Shown one piece after another: positions 44,151 through 56,641 of a stretch of DNA of 64,000 nucleotides. The translations under genes and the position numbers were made by a program. Below the pieces are notes generated by a model that worked only from the letters and a program-made list of their open reading frames with translations, had not been told where the DNA came from and searched no databases. The stretch spans positions 434,001-498,000 of the forward strand of contig NZ_JACIEM010000005.1 of assembly GCF_014196845.1 (NCBI RefSeq). The letters are read 5' to 3'. This stretch comes from Aurantimonas endophytica (lineage in GTDB: Bacteria; Pseudomonadota; Alphaproteobacteria; Rhizobiales; Rhizobiaceae). Positions within the stretch are counted from its first letter, which is position 1; every line of letters begins with the position of its first letter.

Positions 44151-44225
44151 ATGAACAGTATCATCTATCTTATCGGCCTGATCGTCGTGGTCCTCGCCGT
44201 CCTTTCACTCCTGGGACTCAGCTGA
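44151..44225 (+). CDS. 24-residue single-span membrane peptide
   Basis: An ATG with AGGA in front opens a 24-codon frame (MNSIIYLIGLIVVVLAVLSL, then LGLS) that ends at TGA 44223-44225. The whole product is one membrane helix with a short polar N-terminus. It stands 10 nt before the next gene and would be translated from the same mRNA. Such tiny membrane peptides occur in front of stress genes in Hyphomicrobiales; no function is known. I infer that it is real from the RBS, the composition and the spacing. Confidence 0.7.
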   Translation: MNSIIYLIGLIVVVLAVLSLLGLS

Positions 44226-44235
44226 GGAGACCACA

Positions 44236-45042
44236 ATGTCAGATATCAACAAATCAGCGCCCGACCGGGCGCGCGAAGATCTGGACGCGGCGCGCAATCG
44301 CGCCGGTCAGGAAGCGGGCGCTGCCCGTGAGGAAGCCCGCAAGCTGGGCGAAACGGTCCGTCAGCAGGCCGGGGACCTCGCCGGGAAGGCGAAGGAGCGG
44401 GCTTACGAAGGCGCGGAGACGGGCAAGGAGACGGTGGCCGGTGGCCTCGACGACTTCGCCGCCGCAGTGCGCAAGGCGTCCGACGAGTTGGGCGACCGCG
44501 ACCAGTCCATGGCCTCCAAGCTCGTTCGCGAGGTCGCCGGCGGACTGGAGGACGCGTCGCGCAGCATTCACGGGCACAGCATCGAGGACCTGACGCGGTC
44601 GGTTGCAAGCTTCGCCCGCCGTCGGCCGACGACGTTCCTTGTCGGTGCCGCGCTTGCCGGCGTGGCGCTTGGGCGCTTTGCCCGCGCCTCCGGCGAGCAC
44701 ACCTCGCAGGATTATGGCGACAGCACGTCATCGTCGGGCGAACGGCCTGGCTCGGCGGCAGGTGCCAGCGGATATGCGCCGACCTATGGCGACCAGCCGC
44801 GCCCCGTCGAGGGCGCTCATCCCGTAGGCGTCGACCCGGTGACGGGCAAGCAGCGCCATCAGGATCCGGCCGTCGGAGCCGCGACGGTTTCCAGGCCCGG
44901 AACGAGCAATCTCTCGGCCGGCAACGACCCGCTCACCGGCAAGCCTCGCTATGAGGGCTCGACGTCGGGAACCGCTTCCACGTCGTCCACTTCCCCATCG
45001 GGCATCACCCCCAAAGCACCCGGAGGCAGCAATGTCCGTTGA
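44236..45042 (+). CDS. stress-related protein with long helical N-terminus, one membrane segment and Ser/Gly-rich tail
   Basis: A 268-residue protein: residues 1-90 form an Ala/Arg/Glu helix of LEA-like pattern (QEAGAAREEARKLGETVRQQ), a weak hydrophobic segment at about 135-152 (FLVGAALAGVALGRF), and a disordered tail with repeats VDPVTGKQRHQDPAV and NDPLTGKPRYEGS. Similar proteins in rhizobia are called nutrient-deprivation-induced. It precedes two membrane genes with overlapping ends. Function unknown. Confidence 0.75.
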   Translation: MSDINKSAPDRAREDLDAARNRAGQEAGAAREEARKLGETVRQQAGDLAGKAKERAYEGAETGKETVAGGLDDFAAAVRKASDELGDRDQSMASKLVREVAGGLEDASRSIHGHSIEDLTRSVASFARRRPTTFLVGAALAGVALGRFARASGEHTSQDYGDSTSSSGERPGSAAGASGYAPTYGDQPRPVEGAHPVGVDPVTGKQRHQDPAVGAATVSRPGTSNLSAGNDPLTGKPRYEGSTSGTASTSSTSPSGITPKAPGGSNVR

Positions 45043-45423
45043 ACCGCGCGAATCCCGTTCAGTCACCGACCTGATCACGGATCTGATCCGCGAGACCGGT
45101 GAACTCGTCCGGACTGAAAGCCGCCTCGTGCGGGCCGAAATTTCGGACAAGGTGCGGCAGCTCGAGATGGGTGGCGGCTCGCTTGCCGCCGGTGCCATCT
45201 GCCTGCTGGTCGCCCTCTTCGTTCTGGCGCAGGCCCTGATCGTCGCGCTTGGCGACGTCATCGGCGACGCCTGGGCCGCACTTCTCGTCGGGGTCGTGAT
45301 TGCCGCCATCGGCATGGCGCTTCTCGCCAAGGGCCGCCGCGACCTCGCCCCCAGCAATCTCATGCCCGACCGCTCGACCAACCAGTTGAGCAAGGACGGC
45401 CAGCTCGTGAAGGAGCAGATCCG

Positions 45424-45427
<4 letters not shown>
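45032..45427 (+). CDS. DUF1469 (phage-holin-superfamily III-like) membrane protein
   Basis: A 131-residue protein with a helical N-terminus (TDLIRETGELVRTESRLVRA) and two adjacent membrane helices (GGGSLAAGAICLLVALFVLA and AWAALLVGVVIAAIGMALL) joined by a short turn, then a basic tail. This is the DUF1469 layout; the family is called holin-like but is chromosomal and stress-linked. It overlaps the preceding gene by 11 nt and the next by 4 nt (ATGA). Confidence 0.8.
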
Positions 45428-47848
<2,421 letters not shown>

Positions 47849-47855
47849 CATCTGC

Positions 47856-47890
47856 GCGGAAGCCGCTCTCCGCGGCTTCCGCTTCTCCTT
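47856..47890 (+). terminator. intrinsic terminator between the two TRAP binding protein genes
   Basis: Perfect 11-bp arms (GCGGAAGCCGC/GCGGCTTCCGC) with a 5-nt loop are followed by TTCTCCTT. The two paralogous binding-protein genes are therefore probably transcribed separately. Confidence 0.75.
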
Positions 47891-47972
47891 GGGGAACACG
47901 CGACGCGTGCGTTGCAAAATGCGCAGGGATGCCTACGATCAGGCAGGGCTCGCCGGTGAAGCCGGCGGGTAG

Positions 47973-49202
<1,230 letters not shown>

Positions 49203-49228
49203 TCCCGCCCGAAACGTCGAGACCATGG

Positions 49229-49262
49229 AAGGCCCGGGGCGGAAGCGCTCCGGGCCTTTTCC
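49229..49262 (+). terminator. intrinsic terminator after the second TRAP binding protein
   Basis: Arms AAGGCCCGG and CCGGGCCTT (9 bp) enclose a small inner stem and are followed by TTTT (in part shared with the arm). Confidence 0.8.
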
Positions 49263-49291
49263 GTGGCGGCGACATTCGCCGGCACACAACG

Positions 49292-49306
49292 TTAACCCTT
49301 GGTTAA
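49292..49306. promoter_or_regulatory. CtrA-type box, TTAA-N7-TTAA
   Basis: TTAA CCCTTGG TTAA in the 248-nt gap before the ParA-like gene matches the full consensus of the cell-cycle regulator CtrA. It is also an imperfect dyad (GTTAAC on both sides). It lies about 150 nt upstream of the ATG. Confidence 0.55.
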
Positions 49307-49450
49307 CCATAAGGTCGGAGACTTCGACGGATCGGACGATGGACGGGATTCTGCGCCGCATCGGCAGCAGGCCTCTCGGCACCGCCTGATCGGGCGGCAG
49401 AACCGCCCCGCAGAATTCACGCGGCGCGATGCCCTGCGACGAGGCCGATC

Positions 49451-50152
49451 ATGCTCTCTGTCATCTCCGTCGGATCCCTGAAGGCCTCCGGCAGCGCGAC
49501 GGTCGCGCTGACCCTCGCGAGCGTTGCTGCCGCGGCCGAAATCCCGGTGATGCTGGTCGATGCCGCGGCGCATGGGGAACTCGCCGGCTGGGCCGCCAAG
49601 GGCGCGCATCCGCCGCTTCTCCAGTATGAACACGCCGCCGACATCGCTGCCATCGAACGAGCGCTGCGACAGGCGTGGCGGCGCGGCGCGCTCGCCATCA
49701 TCGACGCCGGCGAGGAAGAGCTGACAGTCCGTGCCGCAGCGGGCCTTGCCGAGCGGGCGCTGATCCCCGTGCGCTTCTCGCCGCTCTCGGCCTATTCGGC
49801 CCTCGTCACCGATCAATTGCTGGCGGCCGATGCGCGGCTCGCCCCTCGCGGCGACCGCTGCTTCGTCGCCAGCGCCATCACTGCGATCGGCAACGGTGTT
49901 GCCCGGAGCATCGAGGCGATCATCGGCACCAGCGATACGCTGCGCCTGCCTGTGGGACTGTCGCAATGCGCGGCCCACCTGGCCCCCTTCGTTCACGGGG
50001 GCACAATCTTCACGCTGGATGACACGGTCGTTGCCGGACTCGATCACGCGCGGGCGGAGGCGGCGAGCTTTGCGCACGCCGTCGGCATCCTTGGTGCGGC
50101 AGTCGAATCAAAGCCGGCACCCAGTTTCGACGCGCAGCGCCGGGCCGCCTGA
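49451..50152 (+). CDS. ParA/VirC1-like protein with degenerate P-loop
   Basis: A 233-residue protein with the fold pattern of ParA-family ATPases: VISVGSLKASGSATVALTLA at the Walker A position, PVMLVDAAAHG at the Asp strand, ALAIIDAGEEE at Walker B, and the C-terminal FVHGGTIFTLDDTVVAGLDH that is typical for this group. The Walker A sequence lacks the GKS/T lysine, so ATP hydrolysis is unlikely. Start ATG 49451. Function not known; a CtrA-type box upstream suggests cell-cycle control. Confidence 0.7.
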   Translation: MLSVISVGSLKASGSATVALTLASVAAAAEIPVMLVDAAAHGELAGWAAKGAHPPLLQYEHAADIAAIERALRQAWRRGALAIIDAGEEELTVRAAAGLAERALIPVRFSPLSAYSALVTDQLLAADARLAPRGDRCFVASAITAIGNGVARSIEAIIGTSDTLRLPVGLSQCAAHLAPFVHGGTIFTLDDTVVAGLDHARAEAASFAHAVGILGAAVESKPAPSFDAQRRAA

Positions 50153-50203
50153 ACCCGTTCCTGCGCGTCGAGGCGGCGGGAATGGAGCGGCTGGCTTTTC
50201 GCC

Positions 50204-52177
50204 TTACTGGAAGCTCGGCGGCTGCGACAGGTCGATCGGGGCGCTCTGGCCGGAGGATGCCGGCGGCGCTGGTGACGCCGGTGCCGGCTGCTGAGCCGCT
50301 GGCGGCGCCGCAGGAGCTTGGGCTCCGCTACCCAGAGCATTGTTGAAGTCGAGTGGCGGCAGGCCCATCGATGGGGCAGGGGCGGCTGCCGGCGCGGGCG
50401 CTTGCTGCGTCGCGCCGCCAGGCGCAGGTGCCGCTGCCCCATCAGCCGGCGGTGCGCCGAGGGGCGGCATGCCGAGCGGCGGCAGACCCAGCGGGTTGTT
50501 CTGCTGCCCGCCGTTGCCGACGCCCGATGCGCCGCCCAGCGGCGGCAGCCCGCCTTCGCCGCCGAAATTCGGGATCTGCAGCTGGATCGTCGAGGGATCC
50601 TGCACAGGCGCCTCTGATTTGTAGCGCATGACCATCTGCGGGAAGAGGATCGTCAGGCCCACCATCACCAGCTGGATACACACGAACGGCACGGCACCGC
50701 GGTAGATCTGCCCGGTCGTCACCGGCTCCATCCGCTTGCCGGTGACGCGATCGAGATACGGCACGCGCGCCGCCACCGAGCGCAGGTAGAACAGCGCGAA
50801 GCCGAAGGGCGGATGCATGAACGAGGTCTGCATGTTCAGGCCGAGCAGCACCCCGAAGAAGATCAGGTCGATGCCCAGGCTGTCCGCCGCCGGTGCCAGG
50901 AGCGGCACGATGATGAAGGCGAGCTCGAAGAAGTCGAGGAAGAATGCCAGGAAGAAGACCAGGATGTTGACGACGATGAGGAAGCCGGTCTGGCCGCCCG
51001 GAACGGCGGTCAGCAGTTCCTCGACCCAGATATGGCCGTTGACGCCGTAGAAGGTCAGGGAGAACACCCGGGCGCCGATCAGGATGAACAGCACGAAGGC
51101 CGACAGCTTGGTCGTCGACTCCATCGCCTGGGTCATCAGCGAGAGGTTCAGCTTGCGCTTGCCGAAGGCGAGGACGAGCGCGCCGACGGCGCCCATCGCG
51201 CCACCTTCCGTCGGCGTGGCGATGCCGAGGAAGATCGTGCCGAGGACGAGGAAGATCAGCGCCAGCGGCGGGATCAGGACGATGATCACCTGCTGCGTCA
51301 GGTAGGACAGCAGCGGCAGCTTGAACGCCTTGTTGAGGACGGCGACGAAATACACCGCGAGGATGGCGATCGTGGCGCCCCAGATCGCCGCACCCTGCTC
51401 GACCTGACCCTCCAGGAAGGTCGTTGCCAGATAGGCGAGGACCACGGCTGCCGCCGCGGCGAAGATCAGCGAAGTGACGCCGTGCCCGAGGGTCCGCGCT
51501 TCCTTCGGCAAGGCGGGCGCGGCATTCGGATAGATCATCGTCATGGCGAAGATGTAGAGGACGTAGAGCCCGGTCAGGACCAGCGCCGGGACGAGGGCGC
51601 CCGAATACATGTCGCCGACCGACCGGCCGAGCTGGTCGGCGAGGACGATCAGCACCAGCGAGGGCGGGATGATCTGGGCAAGCGTTCCGGACGCGACGAT
51701 GACGCCGCTGGCCAGCCGGCGGTCGTAGCCGTAGCGCAGCATGATCGGCAGCGAGATCAGGCCCATCGCGATGACCGAGGCGGCGACGACGCCGGTGGTG
51801 GCGGCCAGCAGCGCACCGACGAAGATCACCGCATAGGCGAGGCCGCCGCGCAGCGGGCCGAACAGCTGGCCGATCGTGTCGAGCAGATCCTCGGCCATGC
51901 CGGAACGTTCGAGGATCAGTCCCATGAAGGTGAAGAACGGGATCGCCAGCAGCGTGTCGTTCGACATGACGCCGCCGAAGAAGCGATCGGGCAGGGCGCC
52001 GAGCAGCGGCCAGAACAGGTTGATGTCGTCGGACAGCGGCGCCAGTTCGACGCCGATGATGAAGAACAGGAGGCCGTTGGCGGCCAGAGAGAACGCCACC
52101 GGATAGCCGAGCAGCAGGAAGACGATCAGCGAGCCGAACATGATCGGCGCGAGATTGTGGGCGACGAACTCGATCAT
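50204..52177 (-). CDS. TRAP transporter large permease DctM with Pro-rich C-terminal tail
   Basis: A 657-residue protein. Residues 1-520 hold about 14 membrane helices with the DctM pattern (PFFTFMGLILERSGMAEDLLD, IIPPSLVLIVLADQLG, GIATPTEGGAMGAVGALVLA). The last about 130 residues are an unusual cytoplasmic or periplasmic Pro/Ala-rich tail containing GLPPLG four times. It overlaps the DctQ gene by 4 nt. It is the transport partner for a binding protein such as the TakP-like pair, which is coded on the opposite strand. Confidence 0.92.
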   Translation of the reverse strand: MIEFVAHNLAPIMFGSLIVFLLLGYPVAFSLAANGLLFFIIGVELAPLSDDINLFWPLLGALPDRFFGGVMSNDTLLAIPFFTFMGLILERSGMAEDLLDTIGQLFGPLRGGLAYAVIFVGALLAATTGVVAASVIAMGLISLPIMLRYGYDRRLASGVIVASGTLAQIIPPSLVLIVLADQLGRSVGDMYSGALVPALVLTGLYVLYIFAMTMIYPNAAPALPKEARTLGHGVTSLIFAAAAAVVLAYLATTFLEGQVEQGAAIWGATIAILAVYFVAVLNKAFKLPLLSYLTQQVIIVLIPPLALIFLVLGTIFLGIATPTEGGAMGAVGALVLAFGKRKLNLSLMTQAMESTTKLSAFVLFILIGARVFSLTFYGVNGHIWVEELLTAVPGGQTGFLIVVNILVFFLAFFLDFFELAFIIVPLLAPAADSLGIDLIFFGVLLGLNMQTSFMHPPFGFALFYLRSVAARVPYLDRVTGKRMEPVTTGQIYRGAVPFVCIQLVMVGLTILFPQMVMRYKSEAPVQDPSTIQLQIPNFGGEGGLPPLGGASGVGNGGQQNNPLGLPPLGMPPLGAPPADGAAAPAPGGATQQAPAPAAAPAPSMGLPPLDFNNALGSGAQAPAAPPAAQQPAPASPAPPASSGQSAPIDLSQPPSFQ

Positions 52178-52827
52178 CGGGTCACTCCCGGGCCACCGTC
52201 TCGGGGCTGTTTCGATGGCGGCGGATTGACCGGCGGTTCTGCGCCACCCTCCGGATGGTCGGGTGCCAGGGCGACAAGCTCGGAGACCTCCGCATGCGCC
52301 GATGCCATCGGGGTCGTGTCCTCGACACCGAAGAACATCACGCCGATGCGCTTGATCAGCTCGGATATGGCCTGCAGGAACAACAGCGCGAAGCCGGCGA
52401 GCAGCAGCGCCTTGGCGGGCCAGAGGATCAGGCCGCCGGCATTCGGCGAGGTCTCGCCACGCATGAAGGACTGCAGCACGTAGGGGTAGAGCAGCCAGAG
52501 CATCAGCATCGTGAACGGCAGCAGCATGAAGATGTGGCCGAGCAGGTCGATCCAGTCACGCGTGCGTTTGGAGACGACGTTCGAGACGATGTCGACGCGG
52601 ATGTGCTCGTTCTTCAAGAGCGTCCAGGCCGCCGCCAACATGAAGATCGCCCCGAACAGATACCACTGCAGCTCCAGCCAGGCGTTGGAGGAGATGTCGA
52701 AGGCCTTGCGGATGACCGCGTTGCCGGCGCTGACCAGCACCACGACGAGCACCAGCCAAGACACGCCGCGACCGATGAAGGTCGTCACGCGGTCGATGCC
52801 GCGGGAAAAAGCCATGAGCGCCGACAT
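52174..52827 (-). CDS. TRAP transporter small permease DctQ
   Basis: A 217-residue protein with four membrane helices and the DctQ signature WLELQWYLFGAIFMLAAAWT followed by KNEHIRVDI. A polar C-terminal tail of about 45 residues follows. It starts at ATG 52827 (or 52815). Its stop overlaps the DctM start, so DctQ and DctM are made together. The family anchors the binding protein to the large subunit. Confidence 0.92.
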   Translation of the reverse strand: MSALMAFSRGIDRVTTFIGRGVSWLVLVVVLVSAGNAVIRKAFDISSNAWLELQWYLFGAIFMLAAAWTLLKNEHIRVDIVSNVVSKRTRDWIDLLGHIFMLLPFTMLMLWLLYPYVLQSFMRGETSPNAGGLILWPAKALLLAGFALLFLQAISELIKRIGVMFFGVEDTTPMASAHAEVSELVALAPDHPEGGAEPPVNPPPSKQPRDGGPGVTR

Positions 52828-53179
52828 TGTGCCTCGCCTCCCTCGTGTGCCCCGTCGATGGACCCGTTCGTGCGCGCGAGACGAGTGCGGCTCCGTCCTG
52901 CTCCTCCTGCGCGCCGGCGGCGCGGCCGAAGGTGCAGGGGAATCAGGCGTCGTCGTCGCTATGGTAGACCCGCATCGCCCGGCTGCCCGGGATGCGGTCC
53001 GTTAAGGAAATTCTGTTGCCTATGCAAGGGCACTGAATTTATCCGCTACAAATCGAACTCCGGGCAGGCCGGGGCACCGAAAGGTTTTGACCTCGCCGCG
53101 CAGGCGCCCCAAAACAGTCGGGGAAACAGGATGTTGACGGTGGGTGCCCTACGCGCCGCCGCTCGCGGGAGGTGCCTTC
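52828..53179. promoter_or_regulatory. divergent 352-nt promoter region between dctQ and indolepyruvate oxidoreductase genes
   Basis: No coding frame is convincing here. The right half is AT-richer (around 52998-53060, TTAAGGAAATTCTGTT and TATCCGCTAC), which would suit a promoter for the oxidoreductase gene. A 7-bp inverted repeat (CCGCATC at 52970-52976, GATGCGG at 52991-52997) may be a regulator site. I see no known consensus. Confidence 0.4.
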
Positions 53180-56100
53180 ATGGCCGCGCGCAGCATTTCG
53201 CTGGACGACAAGTACGATCTCTCTGTCCCTGACGTCTTCTTGTCCGGGACGCAGGCCGTGGTGCGGCTGGTGCTGCTGCAGGCCTTCCTCGACCGCCAGG
53301 CCGGCCATGACACGGCCGGCTACGTCACCGGCTATCGCGGCTCGCCGCTGGGTGGACTGGACCAGCAGTTCCTGAAGGCGGCGGCCCGCCTTCGCGAGCA
53401 GAACATCGTCTTCGAGCCCGGCCTCAACGAGGACCTCGCGGCCACGGCCCTTTGGGGCACCCAGCAGGCGGAAGTGCGTGGCGAGGGCCGCCACGACGGC
53501 GTGTTCGGCATCTGGTACGGCAAGGGCCCCGGCGTCGATCGGTCCGGCGACGCGTTCCGTCACGCGAACCTGGCAGGCACGTCGCGGCTGGGTGGCATAC
53601 TGGCGCTGATGGGGGACGATCACACCTGCGAATCCTCCACCACAGCTCACCAGTCCGAGTTCGCGTTCGTCGACGCGATGATGCCGATCTTCAACCCGGC
53701 CGGCGTGCAGGAGATCCTCGAATACGGTCTCGCAGGCTTCGCCCTGTCGCGCTTCTCCGGGCTGTGGACCGGGATGAAATGCGTCAAGGACAACATCGAA
53801 TCCACGGCCACCGTCCATGCGGCGGCCGGCGCATCCTTCGCCCTCCCGGATGTTTCGCCGCCTCCCGGAGGCCTCAACATCAGGCGCGCCGCCCACCCGC
53901 TGGAGCAGGAGGCGATGCTGCACGATTTCCGGCTGCCGGCGGCGCGCGCCTTCATCGCCGCAAACCGCTTCAACCGGATCACCCATTCGGGCGGGCGCAC
54001 GCCGCGCATCGGGATCCTCTCGCTCGGCAAATCGTGGCTCGATGTCGAGCAGGCGCTGGCCGGGCTCGGGATCGACGAACTCGGCGCGGCGAATTTCGGC
54101 GTCAGGCTGGGCAAGGTCGGGGTGCCCTGGCCACTCGACCCGGCCTTCGTGCGCAGCTTTGCCGACGGGCTCGAACTGGTGATCGTCGTCGAGGAGAAGC
54201 GCGGGCTGGTCGAGCCGCAGATGAAGGAGATACTCTACGGATCCGCGAACGCACCGTTGATTGTCGGCAAGACCGACGAGTCCGGCAGCACTCTGTTCAC
54301 GCCGAAGGCCTCGCTGGATGCCAACGACATCGCGGTGGCGATCGGTCGGCGCATCCTCGATCGTCGGCCGAACGAGCGTCTCGGCGCGGCGGTGGCGGAA
54401 ATCGACCGGCTGCAGACAGGCGCGCATAGTGCGTCGGAATACGCCCTGCGGACCCCATATTTCTGCGCCGGCTGCCCCCACAACAGCTCGACCCGCGTGC
54501 CCGAGGGTGCCCGCGCCTATGCCGGCATCGGCTGCCACTACATGGCACAGTGGATGGATCGCGCGACCGAGGGCTTCACCCAGATGGGCGGCGAAGGGGC
54601 CAACTGGATCGGCGAGCGGCATTTCTCCACCCGCGGCCACGTGTTCCAGAATCTGGGCGACGGCACCTACAACCATTCTGGCGCCCTCGCCCTGAGGGCG
54701 GCCTCCGCATCCGGCGCCAACGTCACCTACAAGATCCTCTTCAACGATGCCGTCGCCATGACCGGCGGGCAGCGGCACGAGGGCGGGCTGTCGGTGCCGG
54801 CCATCGCGGCGCAGGTCCTCGCGGAGGGCGCAAAGCGGGTGGTGGTGGTCTCCGACGAACCCGCCAAGCACGAGGGCGATCCGCGTCTGCCCGCAGGGAC
54901 GAAGCTGTTCCACCGCTCGGAACTGGACTCCGTGCAGCGGGATCTGGCGGCCGCCGAAGGCCTGACGGTGCTGATCTACGACCAGACCTGCGCGGCCGAG
55001 AAGCGCCGGCGACGCAAGCGCGGCGCGTTCCCCGATCCCGACCGGCGGGTCGTCATCAACGAGCGGGTCTGCGAAGGCTGCGGCGATTGCGGGGTGCAGT
55101 CGAACTGCGTCGCCGTGACCGCCGTCGAAACCGAGTTCGGCCGCAAGCGCCAGATCGACCAGTCCGCCTGCAACAAGGACCTCTCCTGCCTCGAAGGCTT
55201 CTGCCCGTCCTTCGTCACCGTCCACGGCGCGGTCGCCAGGAAAGCGGAACGCCGCCGCGAGGCCGTCCCGAACGTGCCCGAGCCGGCGAAGGCGCCACTG
55301 GACGAGGCCATGGGCATCGTCATCACCGGCGTCGGCGGCACCGGCGTGGTCACCATCGGCGCGATCATCGGGATGGCGGCGCATCTCGACGGAAAGGGCG
55401 CCGGCATCATCGACATGGCGGGCCTCGCCCAGAAGGGCGGCGCGGTGATGAGCCATGTCCGGATCGCGCCGACGCCGGCGGACGTGAAGTCGATCCGCGT
55501 CGCCGCGGGCGAGGCGCGTCTCGTCATCGGCTGCGACATGGTGACTGCGGCGTCCGCCAAAGTGCGCTCCACCGTTGCGCGGGGCCGTACGACGGTCGTC
55601 CTCAACAGCCATGAGACGCTGTCGGGAGAATTCACCCGCAATGTCGATTTCTCGTTTCCCACGCGGCGTCTGCTCGAGGCGCTGGGTGACGCGGCGGGCA
55701 AGGATCGGCTACGCGTCGTCGATGCGGAACAGATCGCCGTCGCGCTGTTCGGGGACGCGATCTTCGCCAACATGCTGATGTTGGGCCTTGCCTTCCAGAC
55801 GGGGGCGCTGCCGGTCTCGCGTGCAGCCATCCGCCGGGCGCTGACCCTCAATGGCGTCGCTGTCGACGCCAATCTCGCGGCCTTCGAATGGGGGCGGGCG
55901 ATCGCCCATGATCCGGCGTGCATTCCCGCGCCGGAGGCCGCCGGCCGCATTGGCGGCAGCCTCGATCACCGTCGCCTTTCCGAAAGCCTCGACGAAGCGA
56001 TCGAGCGACGGGCGAACGATCTCGCCGCCTATCAGGATGCGGCCTTCGCCGCGCGCTACCGCAAGAGGATTGCCGCGATCAGGAGCGCGGAAGCCGGCGT

Positions 56101-56641
56101 TGCACCGGGACGCCAGGACGTGGCCGACGCTGCAGCCCGGCAACTCTACCGGATGATGGCGCAGAAGGACGAATACGAGGTGGCGCGGTTCTACACCGAC
56201 GGCAGTTTCGCCGCGCAGCTGGGCGAGCGTTTTGCGGACTACGGCCGGCTGGAGTTTCATCTCGCGCCGCCGATCATGGGGGAGGACGGGCCGAACGGCC
56301 GGCCGCGCAAGCGCGCCTTCGGTTCGTGGATGATGCTCGGCTTCCGGGCGCTGGCGGCGATGCGGCGGATCCGCGGCACGGCGCTCGATCCGTTCCGTTA
56401 CTCTGGCGAACGCAAGGCGGAACGCGCCGAGTTGGCAGCCTACGAGGCGACGCTCGACGCGATCCTTGCCGGCCTCTCGCCAGCCAACCATCAGGCGGCG
56501 GCGGCCCTGGCCCGCTGGCCGGAGACGCTAAAAGGGTTCGGGCCCGTTCGGCGCCGGTTCGCCGCCGAAGCCGAGGCGCGACGGGTCGAGGCGGAAGCGG
56601 CTTTCTCCACGGCTGTGCGCGTCGCGGAAGCTGCCGAATAG
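53180..56641 (+). CDS. indolepyruvate ferredoxin oxidoreductase, fused form
   Basis: A 1153-residue enzyme that oxidatively decarboxylates aryl-pyruvates to aryl-acetyl-CoA with ferredoxin. The alpha part (GYRGSPLGGLDQQFL, FEPGLNEDLAATALWGTQQ, GDDHTCESSTTAHQSE) binds thiamine diphosphate; residues near 630-675 carry Cys motifs VCEGCGDCGVQSNC and SCLEGFCPSF for iron-sulfur clusters; the C-terminal third has the gamma domain (GVGGTGVVTIGAI, GLAQKGGAVMSHVR). The ATG at 53180 has GGGAGG 6 nt upstream; an upstream GTG at 53144 is in frame. It serves in degradation of aromatic amino acids. Confidence 0.93.
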   Translation: MAARSISLDDKYDLSVPDVFLSGTQAVVRLVLLQAFLDRQAGHDTAGYVTGYRGSPLGGLDQQFLKAAARLREQNIVFEPGLNEDLAATALWGTQQAEVRGEGRHDGVFGIWYGKGPGVDRSGDAFRHANLAGTSRLGGILALMGDDHTCESSTTAHQSEFAFVDAMMPIFNPAGVQEILEYGLAGFALSRFSGLWTGMKCVKDNIESTATVHAAAGASFALPDVSPPPGGLNIRRAAHPLEQEAMLHDFRLPAARAFIAANRFNRITHSGGRTPRIGILSLGKSWLDVEQALAGLGIDELGAANFGVRLGKVGVPWPLDPAFVRSFADGLELVIVVEEKRGLVEPQMKEILYGSANAPLIVGKTDESGSTLFTPKASLDANDIAVAIGRRILDRRPNERLGAAVAEIDRLQTGAHSASEYALRTPYFCAGCPHNSSTRVPEGARAYAGIGCHYMAQWMDRATEGFTQMGGEGANWIGERHFSTRGHVFQNLGDGTYNHSGALALRAASASGANVTYKILFNDAVAMTGGQRHEGGLSVPAIAAQVLAEGAKRVVVVSDEPAKHEGDPRLPAGTKLFHRSELDSVQRDLAAAEGLTVLIYDQTCAAEKRRRRKRGAFPDPDRRVVINERVCEGCGDCGVQSNCVAVTAVETEFGRKRQIDQSACNKDLSCLEGFCPSFVTVHGAVARKAERRREAVPNVPEPAKAPLDEAMGIVITGVGGTGVVTIGAIIGMAAHLDGKGAGIIDMAGLAQKGGAVMSHVRIAPTPADVKSIRVAAGEARLVIGCDMVTAASAKVRSTVARGRTTVVLNSHETLSGEFTRNVDFSFPTRRLLEALGDAAGKDRLRVVDAEQIAVALFGDAIFANMLMLGLAFQTGALPVSRAAIRRALTLNGVAVDANLAAFEWGRAIAHDPACIPAPEAAGRIGGSLDHRRLSESLDEAIERRANDLAAYQDAAFAARYRKRIAAIRSAEAGVAPGRQDVADAAARQLYRMMAQKDEYEVARFYTDGSFAAQLGERFADYGRLEFHLAPPIMGEDGPNGRPRKRAFGSWMMLGFRALAAMRRIRGTALDPFRYSGERKAERAELAAYEATLDAILAGLSPANHQAAAALARWPETLKGFGPVRRRFAAEAEARRVEAEAAFSTAVRVAEAAE

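Noticed and set aside
50813-52483. Long plus-strand frame opposite dctM/dctQ
   Set aside because: Composition is Glu/Asp/Arg/His repeats of shadow type; the dctM and dctQ frames have clear domains.
53039-55612. Very long minus-strand frame opposite the indolepyruvate oxidoreductase gene
   Set aside because: Product is Arg/Ala/His/Gly-rich without domains; a GC-rich antisense shadow of a confidently identified gene.
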